This document shows, in pieces, positions 7,792-17,471 of a stretch of 64,000 nt of DNA. The position numbers and the translations under genes were made by a program. The stretch lies in the NCBI RefSeq assembly GCF_041477585.1, contig NZ_JBGNYA010000001.1, positions 2,604,001 through 2,668,000 of the forward strand. Direction: 5' to 3'. The stretch comes from Halobellus sp. MBLA0158. GTDB lineage: Archaea; Halobacteriota; Halobacteria; Halobacteriales; Haloferacaceae. The stretch's first letter is position 1. Each line of letters opens with the position of its first letter. The notes below the pieces were generated by a model. That model was not told where the DNA came from. It saw only the letters and a program-made list of their open reading frames with translations, and did no database searches.

Positions 7792-10017
7792 ATGAACGAA
7801 GTTCAACTCGAAGTGGCGAAGGCGTACCCGAACGACTCGGGGCGCGGTATCGCCCGTCTGGACCCGGACACGTTGCTGCATCTGAAGCTCTCGCCGGGAG
7901 ATATCATCGAAATCGAGGGCGCCGAGACGACGGCGGCGAAGGTGTGGCGCGCGGACCGGCAGGACTGGAACACCGACACGGTCCGCATCGACGGCTTCAC
8001 GCGACAGAACGCCGACGTCAGCATCGGCGAGCGGGTGACGATCCGGAAGGCCGAAGAGACCAAAGCCGAGAAGCTCGTGCTCGCGCCGCCCGAGGAGGCG
8101 AGCGTCCAGTTCGGCTCCGACGCGGCCGGGATGGTGAAACGCCAGATCCTCAAGCGGCCGGTCGTCGAGCGCGACATCGTGCCCGTGATGTCCTCGACGA
8201 ACCATCCGTTTATGCGCTCGCCCGGCCAGGCGATCCCGCTCATCGCCGTCGAGACCGAGCCCGACGGCGTCTGTCTGGTGACAGAAGACACCGAGGTCGA
8301 ACTCCGCGAGGAGCCCATCTCGGGCTTCGAGAAGACCGGCGGCGGGATCACCTACGAGGACATCGGCGGCCTCCAGAGCGAGATCCAGCGCGTGCGGGAG
8401 ATGGTCGAGCTCCCGATGAAGCACCCGCAGATCTTCAAGAAGCTCGGGATCGAGCCGCCGCAGGGCGTGCTGCTGCACGGCCCGCCGGGGACGGGCAAGA
8501 CCCTCCTGGCGAAGGCCGTCGCCAACGAGACCTCCGCGAGCTTCTTCTCCATCGCGGGCCCCGAGATCATCTCGAAGTACTACGGCGAGTCCGAACAGCA
8601 GTTGCGCGAGATCTTCGAGGACGCCACCGAGGAGTCGCCCTCTATCATCTTCATCGACGAGCTCGACTCGATCGCGCCCAAGCGCGAGGACGTCACCGGC
8701 GAGGTCGAGCGCCGCGTCGTCGCCCAGCTGCTGACGATGATGGACGGCCTCGAAACGCGGGGCCAGGTCATCGTCATCGCGGCGACGAACCGCGTCGACA
8801 GCGTCGACCCCGCGCTCCGTCGCCCCGGCCGCTTCGACCGCGAGATCGAGATCGGCGTGCCAGACGAGACCGGACGGAAGGAGATCCTCCAGATCCACAC
8901 CCGCGGGATGCCGCTGTCTGACGACGTCTCCCTCGACCACCTCGCGGACGAGACCCACGGCTTCGTCGGCGCCGACATCGAGTCGCTGACGAAGGAGGCC
9001 GCGATGAAGGCCCTCCGCAGATACCTCCCCGAGATCGACCTCGACGAGGAGGACATCCCGCCGAGCCTCATTGACCGGATGATCGTCAAGCGCGAGGACT
9101 TCCAGGGCGCCCTCGCGGACGTGGAGCCGTCGGCGATGCGGGAGGTGCTCGTCGAACTGCCGAAGGTGTCCTGGGACGACGTCGGCGGGCTCGAAGATCC
9201 CAAGCAGACGGTGAAAGAGAGCGTCGAGTGGCCCCTCACCTCCGAGGACAGATTCGAGCGGATGGGGATCGATCCCCCGAAGGGCGTGCTGCTGTACGGG
9301 CCGCCGGGGACGGGCAAGACCCTGATCGCGAAGGCCGTCGCCAACGAGACGAACGCGAACTTCATCTCGGTCAGAGGCCCGCAGCTCCTCTCGAAGTGGG
9401 TCGGCGAGTCCGAAAAGGCCATCCGGCAGACGTTCCGGAAGGCCCGCCAGGTCAGCCCGACGATCATCTTCTTCGACGAGCTCGACAGCCTCGCGCCCAG
9501 CCGCGGCGGCGACACCGGCAACAACGTCTCCGAGCGGGTCGTCAATCAGCTCCTGACCGAGCTCGACGGCTTGGAGGAGAACGGCAACGTGATGGTCATC
9601 GGCGCGACCAACCGCCCGGATATGATCGACCCGGCGCTGATCCGGTCCGGGCGGTTCGACCGCCTCGTGCTGATCGGCCAGCCCGACGAGGAGGGCCGCG
9701 AGCAGATCCTCAAGATCCACACCCGCGACTCGCCGCTCGCGCCCGACGTGAGCCTGCGCGAGATCGCCGAGATCACCGACGGCTACGTCGGCTCCGACCT
9801 GGAGACGATCGGCCGCGAGGCCGCCATCGAGGCGCTCAGGGAGGACGGCGACGCCGAGGAGATCGAGATGCGGCACTTCCGCAAGGCGATGGAGTCCGTC
9901 CGGCCGACGATCACCGACGACCTGATGGAGTACTACGAGGAGATGCAAGAGCAGTTCAAGGGCGGCAGCAGCGAGCGGCTCGGCGAGCGGCGCGACGGCC
10001 GCATCGGCTTCCAGTGA
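7792..10017 (+). CDS. cdc48: Cdc48/VCP-like AAA+ ATPase
   Basis: 741-residue hexameric unfoldase that feeds proteins to the archaeal proteasome. It has the Cdc48 N-domain ([19 protein letters not shown], double-psi barrel, to about residue 185) and two AAA modules. D1 has Walker [16 protein letters not shown] near residue 230 and D2 has [15 protein letters not shown] near residue 503. The Walker B motifs are IIFIDELDS and IIFFDELDS, and the second-region-of-homology motif [16 protein letters not shown] is present. It ends with a short basic tail RRDGRIGFQ. It stands alone, with a T-rich terminator directly after it. Confidence 0.96.
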   Translation: MNEVQLEVAKAYPNDSGRGIARLDPDTLLHLKLSPGDIIEIEGAETTAAKVWRADRQDWNTDTVRIDGFTRQNADVSIGERVTIRKAEETKAEKLVLAPPEEASVQFGSDAAGMVKRQILKRPVVERDIVPVMSSTNHPFMRSPGQAIPLIAVETEPDGVCLVTEDTEVELREEPISGFEKTGGGITYEDIGGLQSEIQRVREMVELPMKHPQIFKKLGIEPPQGVLLHGPPGTGKTLLAKAVANETSASFFSIAGPEIISKYYGESEQQLREIFEDATEESPSIIFIDELDSIAPKREDVTGEVERRVVAQLLTMMDGLETRGQVIVIAATNRVDSVDPALRRPGRFDREIEIGVPDETGRKEILQIHTRGMPLSDDVSLDHLADETHGFVGADIESLTKEAAMKALRRYLPEIDLDEEDIPPSLIDRMIVKREDFQGALADVEPSAMREVLVELPKVSWDDVGGLEDPKQTVKESVEWPLTSEDRFERMGIDPPKGVLLYGPPGTGKTLIAKAVANETNANFISVRGPQLLSKWVGESEKAIRQTFRKARQVSPTIIFFDELDSLAPSRGGDTGNNVSERVVNQLLTELDGLEENGNVMVIGATNRPDMIDPALIRSGRFDRLVLIGQPDEEGREQILKIHTRDSPLAPDVSLREIAEITDGYVGSDLETIGREAAIEALREDGDAEEIEMRHFRKAMESVRPTITDDLMEYYEEMQEQFKGGSSERLGERRDGRIGFQ

Positions 10018-10057
10018 GGCCGAGACCGTAGCGGTGCAGGGCGGCCGGGTCGCGGGA

Positions 10058-10085
10058 TCTTCGTTCTTCGTTTCTCGTTTCTTAT
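10058..10085 (+). terminator. T-rich terminator after cdc48
   Basis: Repeated TTCGTT/TTTCTCGTTTC tracts without a stable hairpin, in the 64 bases between the convergent cdc48 and universal stress genes. Archaeal RNA polymerase terminates on T-runs of this kind. Confidence 0.45.
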
Positions 10086-10522
10086 CTGACGATCGTCACC
10101 GGTACGGGCGACCGCCGCGCGACGTGTTCGGCGACGCTGCCGAGCAGGAGCCGCGAGACGCCGCGCCGGCCGTGACTGCCGACAGCGACGTGGTCTGCGT
10201 CCCGGTCGCGGGCCTGTTCGACGATCGTCGCCGCCGGGCGTCCGACCTCGGTGACGGTCTCGACGGCGGCGGCGCCGTCGGACTCGCGCTCGCCGGCCAA
10301 CAGGTCCCGTCCCTCCGCGAGGATCTCCTCGGCATCGGCCTTCGCCTCCTGGTACCAGTCCTCCGAGCCGGTCGGCAGGACGCCGGCGCGGTAGCCCGCC
10401 TGTACGGGGTCGATCACGTGGAGGAGCGTCACGCGGGCGTCCGGCCACTCGTCGGCGACGAACCGGACGGCATAGAGCGCCTGGGGCGAGCCGTCGAGCG
10501 GGACGAGTACGTGCCTCGGCAT
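10082..10522 (-). CDS. Universal stress protein, UspA family
   Basis: 146-residue single-domain USP, a cytosolic nucleotide-binding stress protein. MPRHVLVPLDGSPQALYAVRF opens the domain, and the ATP-binding signature GSHGRRGVSRLLLGSVAEHV near residues 115-134 (G-2x-G-9x-G-S) is intact, so it is probably an ATP-binding member. It ends with SPVPVTIVR. No operon partner: cdc48 converges from one side and herA lies upstream on the same strand, 71 bases away. Confidence 0.92.
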   Translation of the reverse strand: MPRHVLVPLDGSPQALYAVRFVADEWPDARVTLLHVIDPVQAGYRAGVLPTGSEDWYQEAKADAEEILAEGRDLLAGERESDGAAAVETVTEVGRPAATIVEQARDRDADHVAVGSHGRRGVSRLLLGSVAEHVARRSPVPVTIVR

Positions 10523-10593
10523 ACGCCCGCCTACACCGTCGACGTATAAAAAACAGCAACCGAGCGCACCGCGACCCGGAGCCGTCGGGCGAC

Positions 10594-12495
10594 TCAGTCG
10601 CCGTGGCGCGTGAGACAGACCGGCAGGCCCTTCAGTTCGACCGGCTCGGAGTTGTCCGGCGAGTAGACGACCGCCTGGCCCTTCTCCATGTACGGCACCT
10701 TGTCCTCCAGGGCGGGCGGGATGTTCACGCTCTTTATCGCGTCCTCGTCGCCGAGGTTGAGGACGAGCCGGGTGTTGATCTGCTTGAACACCGACTCGGC
10801 GACGTCCTGGGGGTCCTGGGTGACGAGGAAGAGCCCGAGGCGCTCCTTGCGGCCCTGCTTCGCGGCCTCGGTGAACTTCGAGATGACCTTCCGCGCCTGG
10901 ACCGTGTCGGCGTCGGCCAGGAAGTTGTGGGCCTCGTCCATCCCCAGGAGGAGCGGCGTCTCCTTTATCCGCGTCGAGTCGGGGGCGTTCGAGAGCTTGT
11001 CGTCGATGAGCATACTCGACACCGCGAGCACGAACAGCTCCTTCGCGCGGCTGGTCGAGAGGTGGTAGGTCGGGATCACCGTCAGCCCGCCGGGGCGGAC
11101 GAGCTGGTGGTCCAGCTCCGTGATCGGCCGCGCGGACTGGTCGAAGACGCCGTTCGGCACGCCGTGGACCCGGCGCTTGACCGCGTCGAACGTCGACTCG
11201 TGGACGCGCCCCGACTCGTCGAGCTGCTCTTTGAGCGCGGGGTCGTCGAGGAACGTCTTGAACTCCGCGTACGTCCCGCCGTCGCCGTACTCACCGAAGA
11301 AGCGCGACAGCAGCTGACGGAGCGCGGCGTACTGATTCTCGTTCAAGCTGCTGCCGGCGACGAGCCAGGGCCGGTCGCGCGCCATCGAAAAGGGGATCGT
11401 GAACTCCAGTTGCTCGGCCCGGTGGTTGTCGCCGCCGTAGGGCACGCTGTCTTCCTTCGGCACCAAGGCGACCGTGTCGTCGTAGCCGCCGTGGACGATC
11501 CCCTCGCGCTCGTAGCGCCGTTTCGTCTCTGCGTCCATCTCGGGGTTGTCGTCGTGCATCTGGGCGTACTCGTCCTGCGGGTCGAACTGCACGACCGCGA
11601 GGCGGGCCGAGCGGCCGTCGTCCATCTCGTAGGTCCGCTCCTCGTCGAGGAGCTGCCGGAGGACGTTCTTCGTCGCGTGGGTCTTGCCCGACCCGGTGCC
11701 GCCGGCGACGAGGGTGTGCCGGAAGACGAGCGGGTCGCCGTCGCTGTAGTCGTCGCGGAGCCGGTAGTCGATCGTCGGCGGCTCGGCCGCGGTCCGGACC
11801 TTCTCGCCGCCGACAGAGAGGTGCCCGAGGAAGATGCCCGCCGAGGGGATCTTCAGGCCGGTCTTGATCTGGTCGGGGTCGGTGGCCTCGGTGACGACGG
11901 CGCCGGGCTTGGGCACGCGGTCGACCATCCGGCGCTTCAGCGTCCGCTCGTCGTCGCGTCCCCCGTCCTCGAAGAGGACCGCCAGGGGGTCGAGCGACGC
12001 GACGAACTTGTAGTCGCGTTCCTCAAACTGGTCGCGGCGCATCGCGCGCCGGGCGTGGATCTCGGTGGCGTCGTCGGTCTGGAACTCCTGGGCGTACTCC
12101 AGGGCGGTGATCTTCGCGAACAGCAGTTCGTCGTCCGGGTAGGGGACGAGCAGGTACTTCCCGAGCCGGACGGCGTCGCGGTTGTCGGTGGTGACGTACG
12201 CGCGCAGGGAGGTCTCGTCGCCGTCCTCGGCGACGCGGAGGCCCTGAGAGACCGAGATCGCGCCGAGCCCGCGGTCCCGACCCGCCGGCGACGCGTCGTA
12301 CGGCTCGAAGGCGACCTCGTCGGGCGAGTCGTCGTCGCGTGGAGTCCCTCCGTCGCCGGCCTCGACTCGATCGCCGTCGGCGGCCGCGTCGCTCCCGCGG
12401 TTCGCCTCGTCGTCGCGGCTCGGTTCGCCGCCGGCGTCGCCCTCGTCGTCGGTCGGTCGGTCGTCCGCGCCCGGCTCGAAGTCCCCGAGATCCAT
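10594..12495 (-). CDS. herA: HerA-type DNA helicase/translocase
   Basis: 633-residue HerA/FtsK-like hexameric ATPase that works with NurA in resecting DNA ends for homologous recombination. The first 70 residues are an acidic low-complexity extension, followed by a HAS-barrel region and the ATPase core. Walker A is VAGGTGSGKTHATKN near residue 265 and Walker B LLLGMDEAHNFL lies in the C-terminal half, followed by the sensor-type GLFLVTQDPQDVAESV. The C-terminal Gly-rich KGQAVVYSPDNSEPVEL motif is typical of archaeal HerA. nurA follows on the same strand upstream (12987-14279), separated by one small gene on the opposite strand. No mre11 or rad50 is in this window. Confidence 0.87.
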   Translation of the reverse strand: MDLGDFEPGADDRPTDDEGDAGGEPSRDDEANRGSDAAADGDRVEAGDGGTPRDDDSPDEVAFEPYDASPAGRDRGLGAISVSQGLRVAEDGDETSLRAYVTTDNRDAVRLGKYLLVPYPDDELLFAKITALEYAQEFQTDDATEIHARRAMRRDQFEERDYKFVASLDPLAVLFEDGGRDDERTLKRRMVDRVPKPGAVVTEATDPDQIKTGLKIPSAGIFLGHLSVGGEKVRTAAEPPTIDYRLRDDYSDGDPLVFRHTLVAGGTGSGKTHATKNVLRQLLDEERTYEMDDGRSARLAVVQFDPQDEYAQMHDDNPEMDAETKRRYEREGIVHGGYDDTVALVPKEDSVPYGGDNHRAEQLEFTIPFSMARDRPWLVAGSSLNENQYAALRQLLSRFFGEYGDGGTYAEFKTFLDDPALKEQLDESGRVHESTFDAVKRRVHGVPNGVFDQSARPITELDHQLVRPGGLTVIPTYHLSTSRAKELFVLAVSSMLIDDKLSNAPDSTRIKETPLLLGMDEAHNFLADADTVQARKVISKFTEAAKQGRKERLGLFLVTQDPQDVAESVFKQINTRLVLNLGDEDAIKSVNIPPALEDKVPYMEKGQAVVYSPDNSEPVELKGLPVCLTRHGD

Positions 12496-12617
12496 CTCGT
12501 CTTCCCTCTGCGTCGGCAGCGACTAATAAGGACTGCTCTCCGGGCCGCCAGCGACCGGACGCGCGCGGCGAGTCGCCACGCCGGGCCGCTTTTCCCCGCC
12601 GGGGTCCTACCGGAGGT

Positions 12618-12965
12618 ATGCTTCTCGTGCGCGGCCACGGCGGCGGGACGACCCTCACGGGGACGATCTTCGAGCGCGGCGAGCGCGCGCCCTCCTACAA
12701 GGGCGCGCCCGACGAGGACGCCCCCTACGTCTGGGTCTGCGACGCCTTCTACGAGGTCGAAAGCGGCGGCTCCGAGACGGTGATCGACGGGGAGACGAAA
12801 CACGTCGCCTTCGAGTCGCCGATGCCGCGCGGATTCGAGACCCGCGAGCGCGCGCTCGATGCGGCCAAGGAACACGTCCGGACCCAGTTCGCCCGCGTGG
12901 GCGTCCCCGAGTCCGAGGTCGACGTCGAGGTCCTGAAAGAAGAGCCGGGCGCCGAACACTCCTGA
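12618..12965 (+). CDS. Conserved haloarchaeal protein of unknown function
   Basis: 115 residues from the ATG at 12618, which is preceded by GGAGG seven bases upstream, a clear ribosome binding site. The protein starts MLLVRGHGGGTTLTGTIFER and contains APYVWVCDAFYEVESGG and a C-terminal helix ERALDAAKEHVRTQFARVGV. No membrane segment or metal motif is visible, and I do not recognise a named domain. It is transcribed against both herA and nurA, lying exactly between them, which may make it a partner of the repair pair; that is inference only. Confidence 0.75.
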   Translation: MLLVRGHGGGTTLTGTIFERGERAPSYKGAPDEDAPYVWVCDAFYEVESGGSETVIDGETKHVAFESPMPRGFETRERALDAAKEHVRTQFARVGVPESEVDVEVLKEEPGAEHS

Positions 12966-12986
12966 TCTCCCGACCCGCTCGCGCGA

Positions 12987-14279
12987 TCACTCGAAGTCGC
13001 CCCACCGCAGTTCGTCGTACCGCTTGACCTCGTCGCTGTCGAGCGCGTCCTCGAACTTCCGCCGGAGCGACGACTTCTCGCCGGCGCCAATCCGCGCGAG
13101 CTCATCCGCCTTCGCGACCGCCTCGGGCGGCCCCCGCCGGGCCGCGACCTCGCCGACGAACTGCCGGGTCAGCGCCTCCCTGACCTCCGGGTCGCTCGCG
13201 AACGCGCGCGGCGTCTCGACGCGGTAGAGCACGTCGGTCTGCGGCTCGTAGATCGCGAAGAAGCACGTCTCGTACAGCTCGGGATCGAGTCGCCGCTCGA
13301 CCCCGTAGGCGTCGCCGTCGGCCGCGACCGCGGCGTCGACGCCGCCCCGGGAGACGAACCAGTTCGTGAACGTCACCTCGTCGGTGCGGCGGCCCTCGCG
13401 ACCGTGATCGGCCGCGTCCGCCGGGGCCGACGCGTCCGGCACCTCCCGCCGGCGCTCCAACAGCCGGGTGAAGAACGCGGCGTCGTCGGTCCACGGGACG
13501 TCGATCCCGTCGTCGCGGTCGCGGAGCGTGCCGACGATCCGCTTCGAGGCGGGGTTCTTCACGAAGCCGCAGAGCGGCACCTCGCGCTCGACGAACGACT
13601 CCACGAGCCGGACGTAGTTCTCGACGACCGAGCGGGGCTTGAGCTCCTCGGCGAGCTCGCGGAGTTCGGCGTCGCGGTCGCGCCAGTTCAGCAGTTCGAC
13701 CGGATACAGCGGGCCGTCGAGGATCAGCAGATCCGAGACCGACCCGGCGTGTTCGAGCGCGTGGGCGCTCTCGGCGAGGTAGAGCGCGAGCGCGTGGACG
13801 ATGCCCTCGGCGTAGCGGTTCACGCGCGGGACGTTCATCACGCGCCACCGGCAGTAGCCCTCGTCGAGCTTCCGCCAGGGTTCGTCGAGTGGCACGGTCC
13901 CGTCGTTGACGTGCGTCGCGGCCACGATGCTCCGGTGGCGGTGGAGGTCCAGGTCCGAGGGGACGGCCGCCATCGCCGCCTGGGCGACGTCGACGACTAG
14001 GCCGTTCTTGAACGTCGTGGGGTTGATCGTCCCGGAGTCGAGCCCGTGGGTCGTCTCGAACGGCGCGGGCGCGAGCGCGGCGTCCTCGGCGTCGGCCGCG
14101 CGGAGGCGTCGCTCGTCGACCGGCTCGATCACGACGCGCCCGTCGGGGCCGTACAGCGGGTCCAAGAACTCCGACCAGATCCGCGCCGCGACGTCGACGT
14201 GGTCCGAGTCGTCCACCTGGCGCGCGAGGTAGGCGGCGAGGTCCGCGATGCTGTCGACGTGGACGGGATCGAGCGTCAC
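12987..14279 (-). CDS. nurA: NurA 5'-3' nuclease
   Basis: 430-residue NurA-domain nuclease, partner of HerA in DNA end resection. The catalytic RNase H-like core shows HGLDSGTINPTTFKNGLVVD (first Asp) near residue 75 and LLILDGPLYPVELLNW near residue 185 (second Asp). SFVEREVPLCGFVKNPASKR follows, and FTNWFVSRGG occurs later. The start is the GTG at 14279, giving MTLDPVHVDSIADLAAYLAR, the usual beginning of haloarchaeal NurA; the open frame extends upstream into the HAD gene region but without conserved sequence. It is longer than hyperthermophile NurA because of acidic inserts. Confidence 0.85.
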   Translation of the reverse strand: MTLDPVHVDSIADLAAYLARQVDDSDHVDVAARIWSEFLDPLYGPDGRVVIEPVDERRLRAADAEDAALAPAPFETTHGLDSGTINPTTFKNGLVVDVAQAAMAAVPSDLDLHRHRSIVAATHVNDGTVPLDEPWRKLDEGYCRWRVMNVPRVNRYAEGIVHALALYLAESAHALEHAGSVSDLLILDGPLYPVELLNWRDRDAELRELAEELKPRSVVENYVRLVESFVEREVPLCGFVKNPASKRIVGTLRDRDDGIDVPWTDDAAFFTRLLERRREVPDASAPADAADHGREGRRTDEVTFTNWFVSRGGVDAAVAADGDAYGVERRLDPELYETCFFAIYEPQTDVLYRVETPRAFASDPEVREALTRQFVGEVAARRGPPEAVAKADELARIGAGEKSSLRRKFEDALDSDEVKRYDELRWGDFE

Positions 14280-14393
14280 GTCCCACCACTGGACGCGCGG
14301 CGAGAAAAAGCCCGCGTCGTCGGCGCGGAGCGACCCGAGCGCGGCGGGTCCCGAGTGGGAACAGTCATACGTCGCGACGACGTACGCCCGCCC

Positions 14394-15053
14394 GTGACAG
14401 TCACCGCGGTCGGGTTCGACCTCGACGAGACGCTCGCGGTCCCCACCCGGGACCGCGCGACGATCCTCGGGGACGCCGCCGAGATGGCCGACGCGCCGCC
14501 GCTCTCCCGCGAGGCCTACCTGGACGCGCACCGCCGGAACCTCACCCGCGAGACACGCACGCCCATCTTCGCCGATCTGCTCGCCGACCACGACACCGAC
14601 GTCGACCCCGAGCGCGTCGCGACGGCGTACCGCGAGGAGATCGCCGACGCCCTCGTCCCCGTCCCGGAGATCGAACCGTTCCTGACGCGGCTCCGATCGG
14701 AGTACCGCGTCGGCCTGCTCACGAACGGCCCCCGCCTCGCCCAGCGCGACAAGCTGGCGACGCTCGGCTGGGGCGATATGTTCGATACCGCGCTCGTCAC
14801 CGGCGAACTCGACGCCGGCAAGCCCGATCCCGCCGCCTTCGAGGCGCTGCTCGACGCGCTCGGAACCGATCCCGGAGAGACCGCCTACGTCGGCGACGAC
14901 GTCGACGCCGACATCGCCGGCGCCGCCGAGGCCGGACTCGTGCCGATCCAGGTCCTCTACGAGGGCGGCCCCGAGCCCTCGCCGCGCGCCGCGGTCCACC
15001 TCCCGCGCGAGGAACTGGTGACGCGACTGCCCGAGGTCCTCGACGGCCTCTGA
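14394..15053 (+). CDS. HAD-superfamily hydrolase
   Basis: 219-residue cytosolic phosphatase of the HAD IA class. Motif I is GFDLDETLAVPT (residues 7-18), with the two catalytic Asp. Motif II is LLTNGP near residue 104, the motif III Lys is in ELDAGKPDPAAF near 140, and motif IV is AYVGDDVDADI near 163. The start is GTG at 14394, since there is no ATG closer to motif I. A weak AT-rich CATAC element 25 bases upstream is consistent with a leaderless mRNA. Substrate is not predictable. It diverges from nurA with 114 bases between start codons. Confidence 0.88.
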   Translation: MTVTAVGFDLDETLAVPTRDRATILGDAAEMADAPPLSREAYLDAHRRNLTRETRTPIFADLLADHDTDVDPERVATAYREEIADALVPVPEIEPFLTRLRSEYRVGLLTNGPRLAQRDKLATLGWGDMFDTALVTGELDAGKPDPAAFEALLDALGTDPGETAYVGDDVDADIAGAAEAGLVPIQVLYEGGPEPSPRAAVHLPREELVTRLPEVLDGL

Positions 15054-15068
15054 ATCCGCCCTTCTGCG

Positions 15069-15473
15069 CTATTCGTCGCTCTCGCGCACTTCCGCCATCT
15101 CCGAGACGACGGCCCGCCACACCGGGAGCGTCCACTTCACTTGTGCGCCGTCCCCGACGAAGACGAGCGTCTTCGGCGGGCGGACGGCCTTCGGACGCAC
15201 GCGGAGCCCCGCCTCGTCCGCGGCGTCGGCGGCGGCCTCGACCGCGCGCGCGAACTCGATGCGGACCCGATCCGGTTGGACGAACACCGACGCGACGCGG
15301 TCGCCGTCGCCGCGAGCGGGCTCGATCGCGTAGGCGAAGGCTCCGTCCGGGGTCGGCTCCACGTCGGGGTCGGCGTCGGTGACCGCGAGCGTATCGAAGT
15401 CGTCGTGGCCCGTCACCTCGCTCGCGAGGAACTGCGCGATGCGGCGCCCGTCGGTCAGTCGGTCCTCGACCAT
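15069..15473 (-). CDS. Haloarchaeal protein of unknown function
   Basis: 134 residues: MVEDRLTDGRRIAQFLASEV then ADPDVEPTPDGAFAYAIEPA, SVFVQPDRVRIEFARAVEAA and a conserved-looking LRVRPKAVRPPKTLVFVGDG before KWTLPVWRAVVSEMAE. It looks like a small soluble alpha/beta protein. I do not recognise a named family. It is 65 bases downstream of the DUF2240 gene on the same strand and may be cotranscribed with it. It converges with the HAD gene, with 15 bases between stops. Confidence 0.7.
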   Translation of the reverse strand: MVEDRLTDGRRIAQFLASEVTGHDDFDTLAVTDADPDVEPTPDGAFAYAIEPARGDGDRVASVFVQPDRVRIEFARAVEAAADAADEAGLRVRPKAVRPPKTLVFVGDGAQVKWTLPVWRAVVSEMAEVRESDE

Positions 15474-15538
15474 GGGTGGCCTTGCCCGCGGGGCGAAAAG
15501 AGGGCTCCGTTCGCCGTCGCGGCCCCACAGCGTTGTTG

Positions 15539-15985
15539 TCACTCCCGGAGTTCGTCGCGCGCCGCCCGCGCCGCGTCGCCGACGTCGACGCCGCGGCGGC
15601 GGGCGTACAGCGCCGCGGCCGCCTCGACGGCGATGCCGAGCCGCCGCTGGGTCTCGTTGATCGCGGCGACCGCCTCCTGTTTGTCGTGGCCGTCGGCGAC
15701 GAGCGCATCGAGGATCCGCTCGAAGGTCGACTGCTCGCGGAGGATCGACTCGTCGGGCTCGAACTCCTCGGGCACCGAGACCGACGCGGGGTCGAACTGC
15801 GCGACCACGTCGCCGTCCTCGCGGGCGAGCAGGCCGCGGCCCGCGCCGACGTCGATGAGTCGCTTCGCCTGATCCGGCGAGAACCAACTCCGGTCCAGCG
15901 CGAGCGCGACGACGAACTCGCCCTCCCCGAGCCGCGTCGTCCCCTGCTGCTTGAACGGGACCGCGACCGCGACTTCGAGGCTCAT
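15539..15985 (-). CDS. DUF2240-family protein
   Basis: 148 residues matching the archaeal DUF2240 pattern: MSLEVAVAVPFKQQGTTRLG, then DRSWFSPDQAKRLIDVGAGR (helix-turn-helix-like), REQSTFERILDALVADGHDK, and the C-terminal AAALYARRRGVDVGDAARAA. No function is established for the family. The gene begins an apparent two-gene unit with the protein ending at 15069. Confidence 0.75.
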   Translation of the reverse strand: MSLEVAVAVPFKQQGTTRLGEGEFVVALALDRSWFSPDQAKRLIDVGAGRGLLAREDGDVVAQFDPASVSVPEEFEPDESILREQSTFERILDALVADGHDKQEAVAAINETQRRLGIAVEAAAALYARRRGVDVGDAARAARDELRE

Positions 15986-16071
15986 ACGCGCACGAGGAAC
16001 GCCCGGAACAAGAGTTTCCGGATTCGGTCCGAAAGTCGGATCGGCCCGGCGGAACCGACCCCGGCGACAGA

Positions 16072-16251
16072 TCAGAACTGGCCGACCGTCCCGACGAGCA
16101 GCATCGCCGCCGCGACGACCGACGCGACGCTGCTGGCGACGGCGAGCGGGACCGCCGACGCGAGGCCGACCGCGCCGCCGCAGACCAGACTCAGTCCCAT
16201 TCCGCCCAACACGTAGTCGTACCGCGTCGGCGCTCCCCGTGGCGCGTCCAT
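16072..16251 (-). CDS. Tiny two-span membrane protein, 59 residues
   Basis: Read directly from the minus strand: ATG at 16251, stop TGA at 16074-16072. The sequence opens MDAPRGAPTRYDYVLGGMG, followed by two hydrophobic segments (about residues 16-36 and 38-57) and ends VGTVGQF. Its codons follow local base preference. An AT-rich promoter-like element (AAGATATTTAG on the minus strand, about 16282-16292) lies some 35 bases upstream. I do not recognise a family; small membrane proteins of this layout are common in haloarchaea. Confidence 0.6.
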   Translation of the reverse strand: MDAPRGAPTRYDYVLGGMGLSLVCGGAVGLASAVPLAVASSVASVVAAAMLLVGTVGQF

Positions 16252-16464
16252 TGGTAATTACATCTAATTAGAACGGGTACTAAATATCTTATGACAATTA
16301 ACGCGAGTGAACCGGGCGCCGACGGCGGTATCCGAGAGCGCGCGGGAGATCGGGGCAGAGCGCGGATTTCGGGGAGAAACCGACCGTTAAGCCGCACAAA
16401 CGGCGTTAATCCGAACTGAGCGCTTCCGGCCACTAAGTGTCACCCGCCCCGAGGGTCGGATGCG

Positions 16465-17415
16465 ATGTCCGAACGCACCATCTCGCGACGGCGGTTCCTG
16501 AAGGCGAGTAGCGCGACGATCGCGGCGGCCGCGGTCCCCGCGACGGCAGCGGCCGCGGAGTCGGGGTGGACCGTCGCCGAGACGCCGGTCGACGGCACCC
16601 TCCACGACGTCGAGTACACGGCCGCGGGCGCGTACGCCGTCGGTGGCGGCGGCGTCGTCATCGAGCGGGCCGGCGGCGCCTGGCGGAAGGTCCTCGACGG
16701 CGGCCCGACCGGCAACGGGAACAACCTCTACGGCGCCGACGTGACCGACGACGGCTCCCGGCTGTGGTTCGTCGGCGCGAGTGGGGCGATCGGCGAGTAC
16801 GACGTCGAGTCCGGGACGCTCGCGGACCACTCGGCGCCGCTCGACAACACGAACAACTACAACGACGTCGCCGTGACCGGGCGCGCCGGCGAGGCGAACG
16901 TCTACGTCGCCGGCGACTCGGGCAAGATCTACTACAGCTTCGAGAACGGCGAGAGCGGCACCTGGGAGTACGTCACGCCCGGGAGCGGCTCGAACGTCAA
17001 CGCCGTGGACTTCTACGGCGAGCGGGCCGGACACCTCGTCGACGGTAACAAGTCGGTCTTCCGCACCGCCGACGGCGGCGTCTGGAACAAGGCCGGCATC
17101 GCCGACGCCAACGTGAACTTCTACGGCGTCGACGCCGACGCCCCCGACGACGTGTGGGTCTCCGGCGGGGGCGGCCGGATCTTCCACTGGAACGGCTCGG
17201 AGTGGATCCCGGTCGACACGGGTGACGCGGGCCTCCGGGACGTCGAAGTCGAGGGGGGCCGCGGCCTCACCGTCGGCGGGGGCGGGAAGGCCTACGAACT
17301 ATCCGACGGCCGCTGGGAACGGACGCCGACGCCGACCGGCGCGAACCTCAAGGCGGTGGTCCGCGGGGACAGGGACCTCGCGGTCGGTGCCGGCGGAATC
17401 GTCATCGAGCGGTAG
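16465..17415 (+). CDS. Tat-exported beta-propeller-like protein (YCF48-type repeats)
   Basis: 316 residues with a Tat signal, SERTISRRRFLKASSATIAA, followed by an Ala-rich hydrophobic stretch and a likely cut after AAAA near residue 31. The mature part is made of repeated short blades, each ending in a Gly-rich turn such as AYAVGGGGVVIER, LWFVGASGAIGEY, VYVAGDSGKIYYS, VWVSGGGGRIFHW and LTVGGGGKAYELS. This repeat pattern resembles YCF48/BNR-type propellers. It probably folds in the cytoplasm, is exported by Tat and acts at the cell surface; ligand unknown. No lipobox Cys is present. Confidence 0.72.
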   Translation: MSERTISRRRFLKASSATIAAAAVPATAAAAESGWTVAETPVDGTLHDVEYTAAGAYAVGGGGVVIERAGGAWRKVLDGGPTGNGNNLYGADVTDDGSRLWFVGASGAIGEYDVESGTLADHSAPLDNTNNYNDVAVTGRAGEANVYVAGDSGKIYYSFENGESGTWEYVTPGSGSNVNAVDFYGERAGHLVDGNKSVFRTADGGVWNKAGIADANVNFYGVDADAPDDVWVSGGGGRIFHWNGSEWIPVDTGDAGLRDVEVEGGRGLTVGGGGKAYELSDGRWERTPTPTGANLKAVVRGDRDLAVGAGGIVIER

Positions 17416-17471
17416 CCGGTCGTCCGCGAGCACCGGCCGCCGATGCCGAGACAGTGCCCGCGGGGCGGCCG

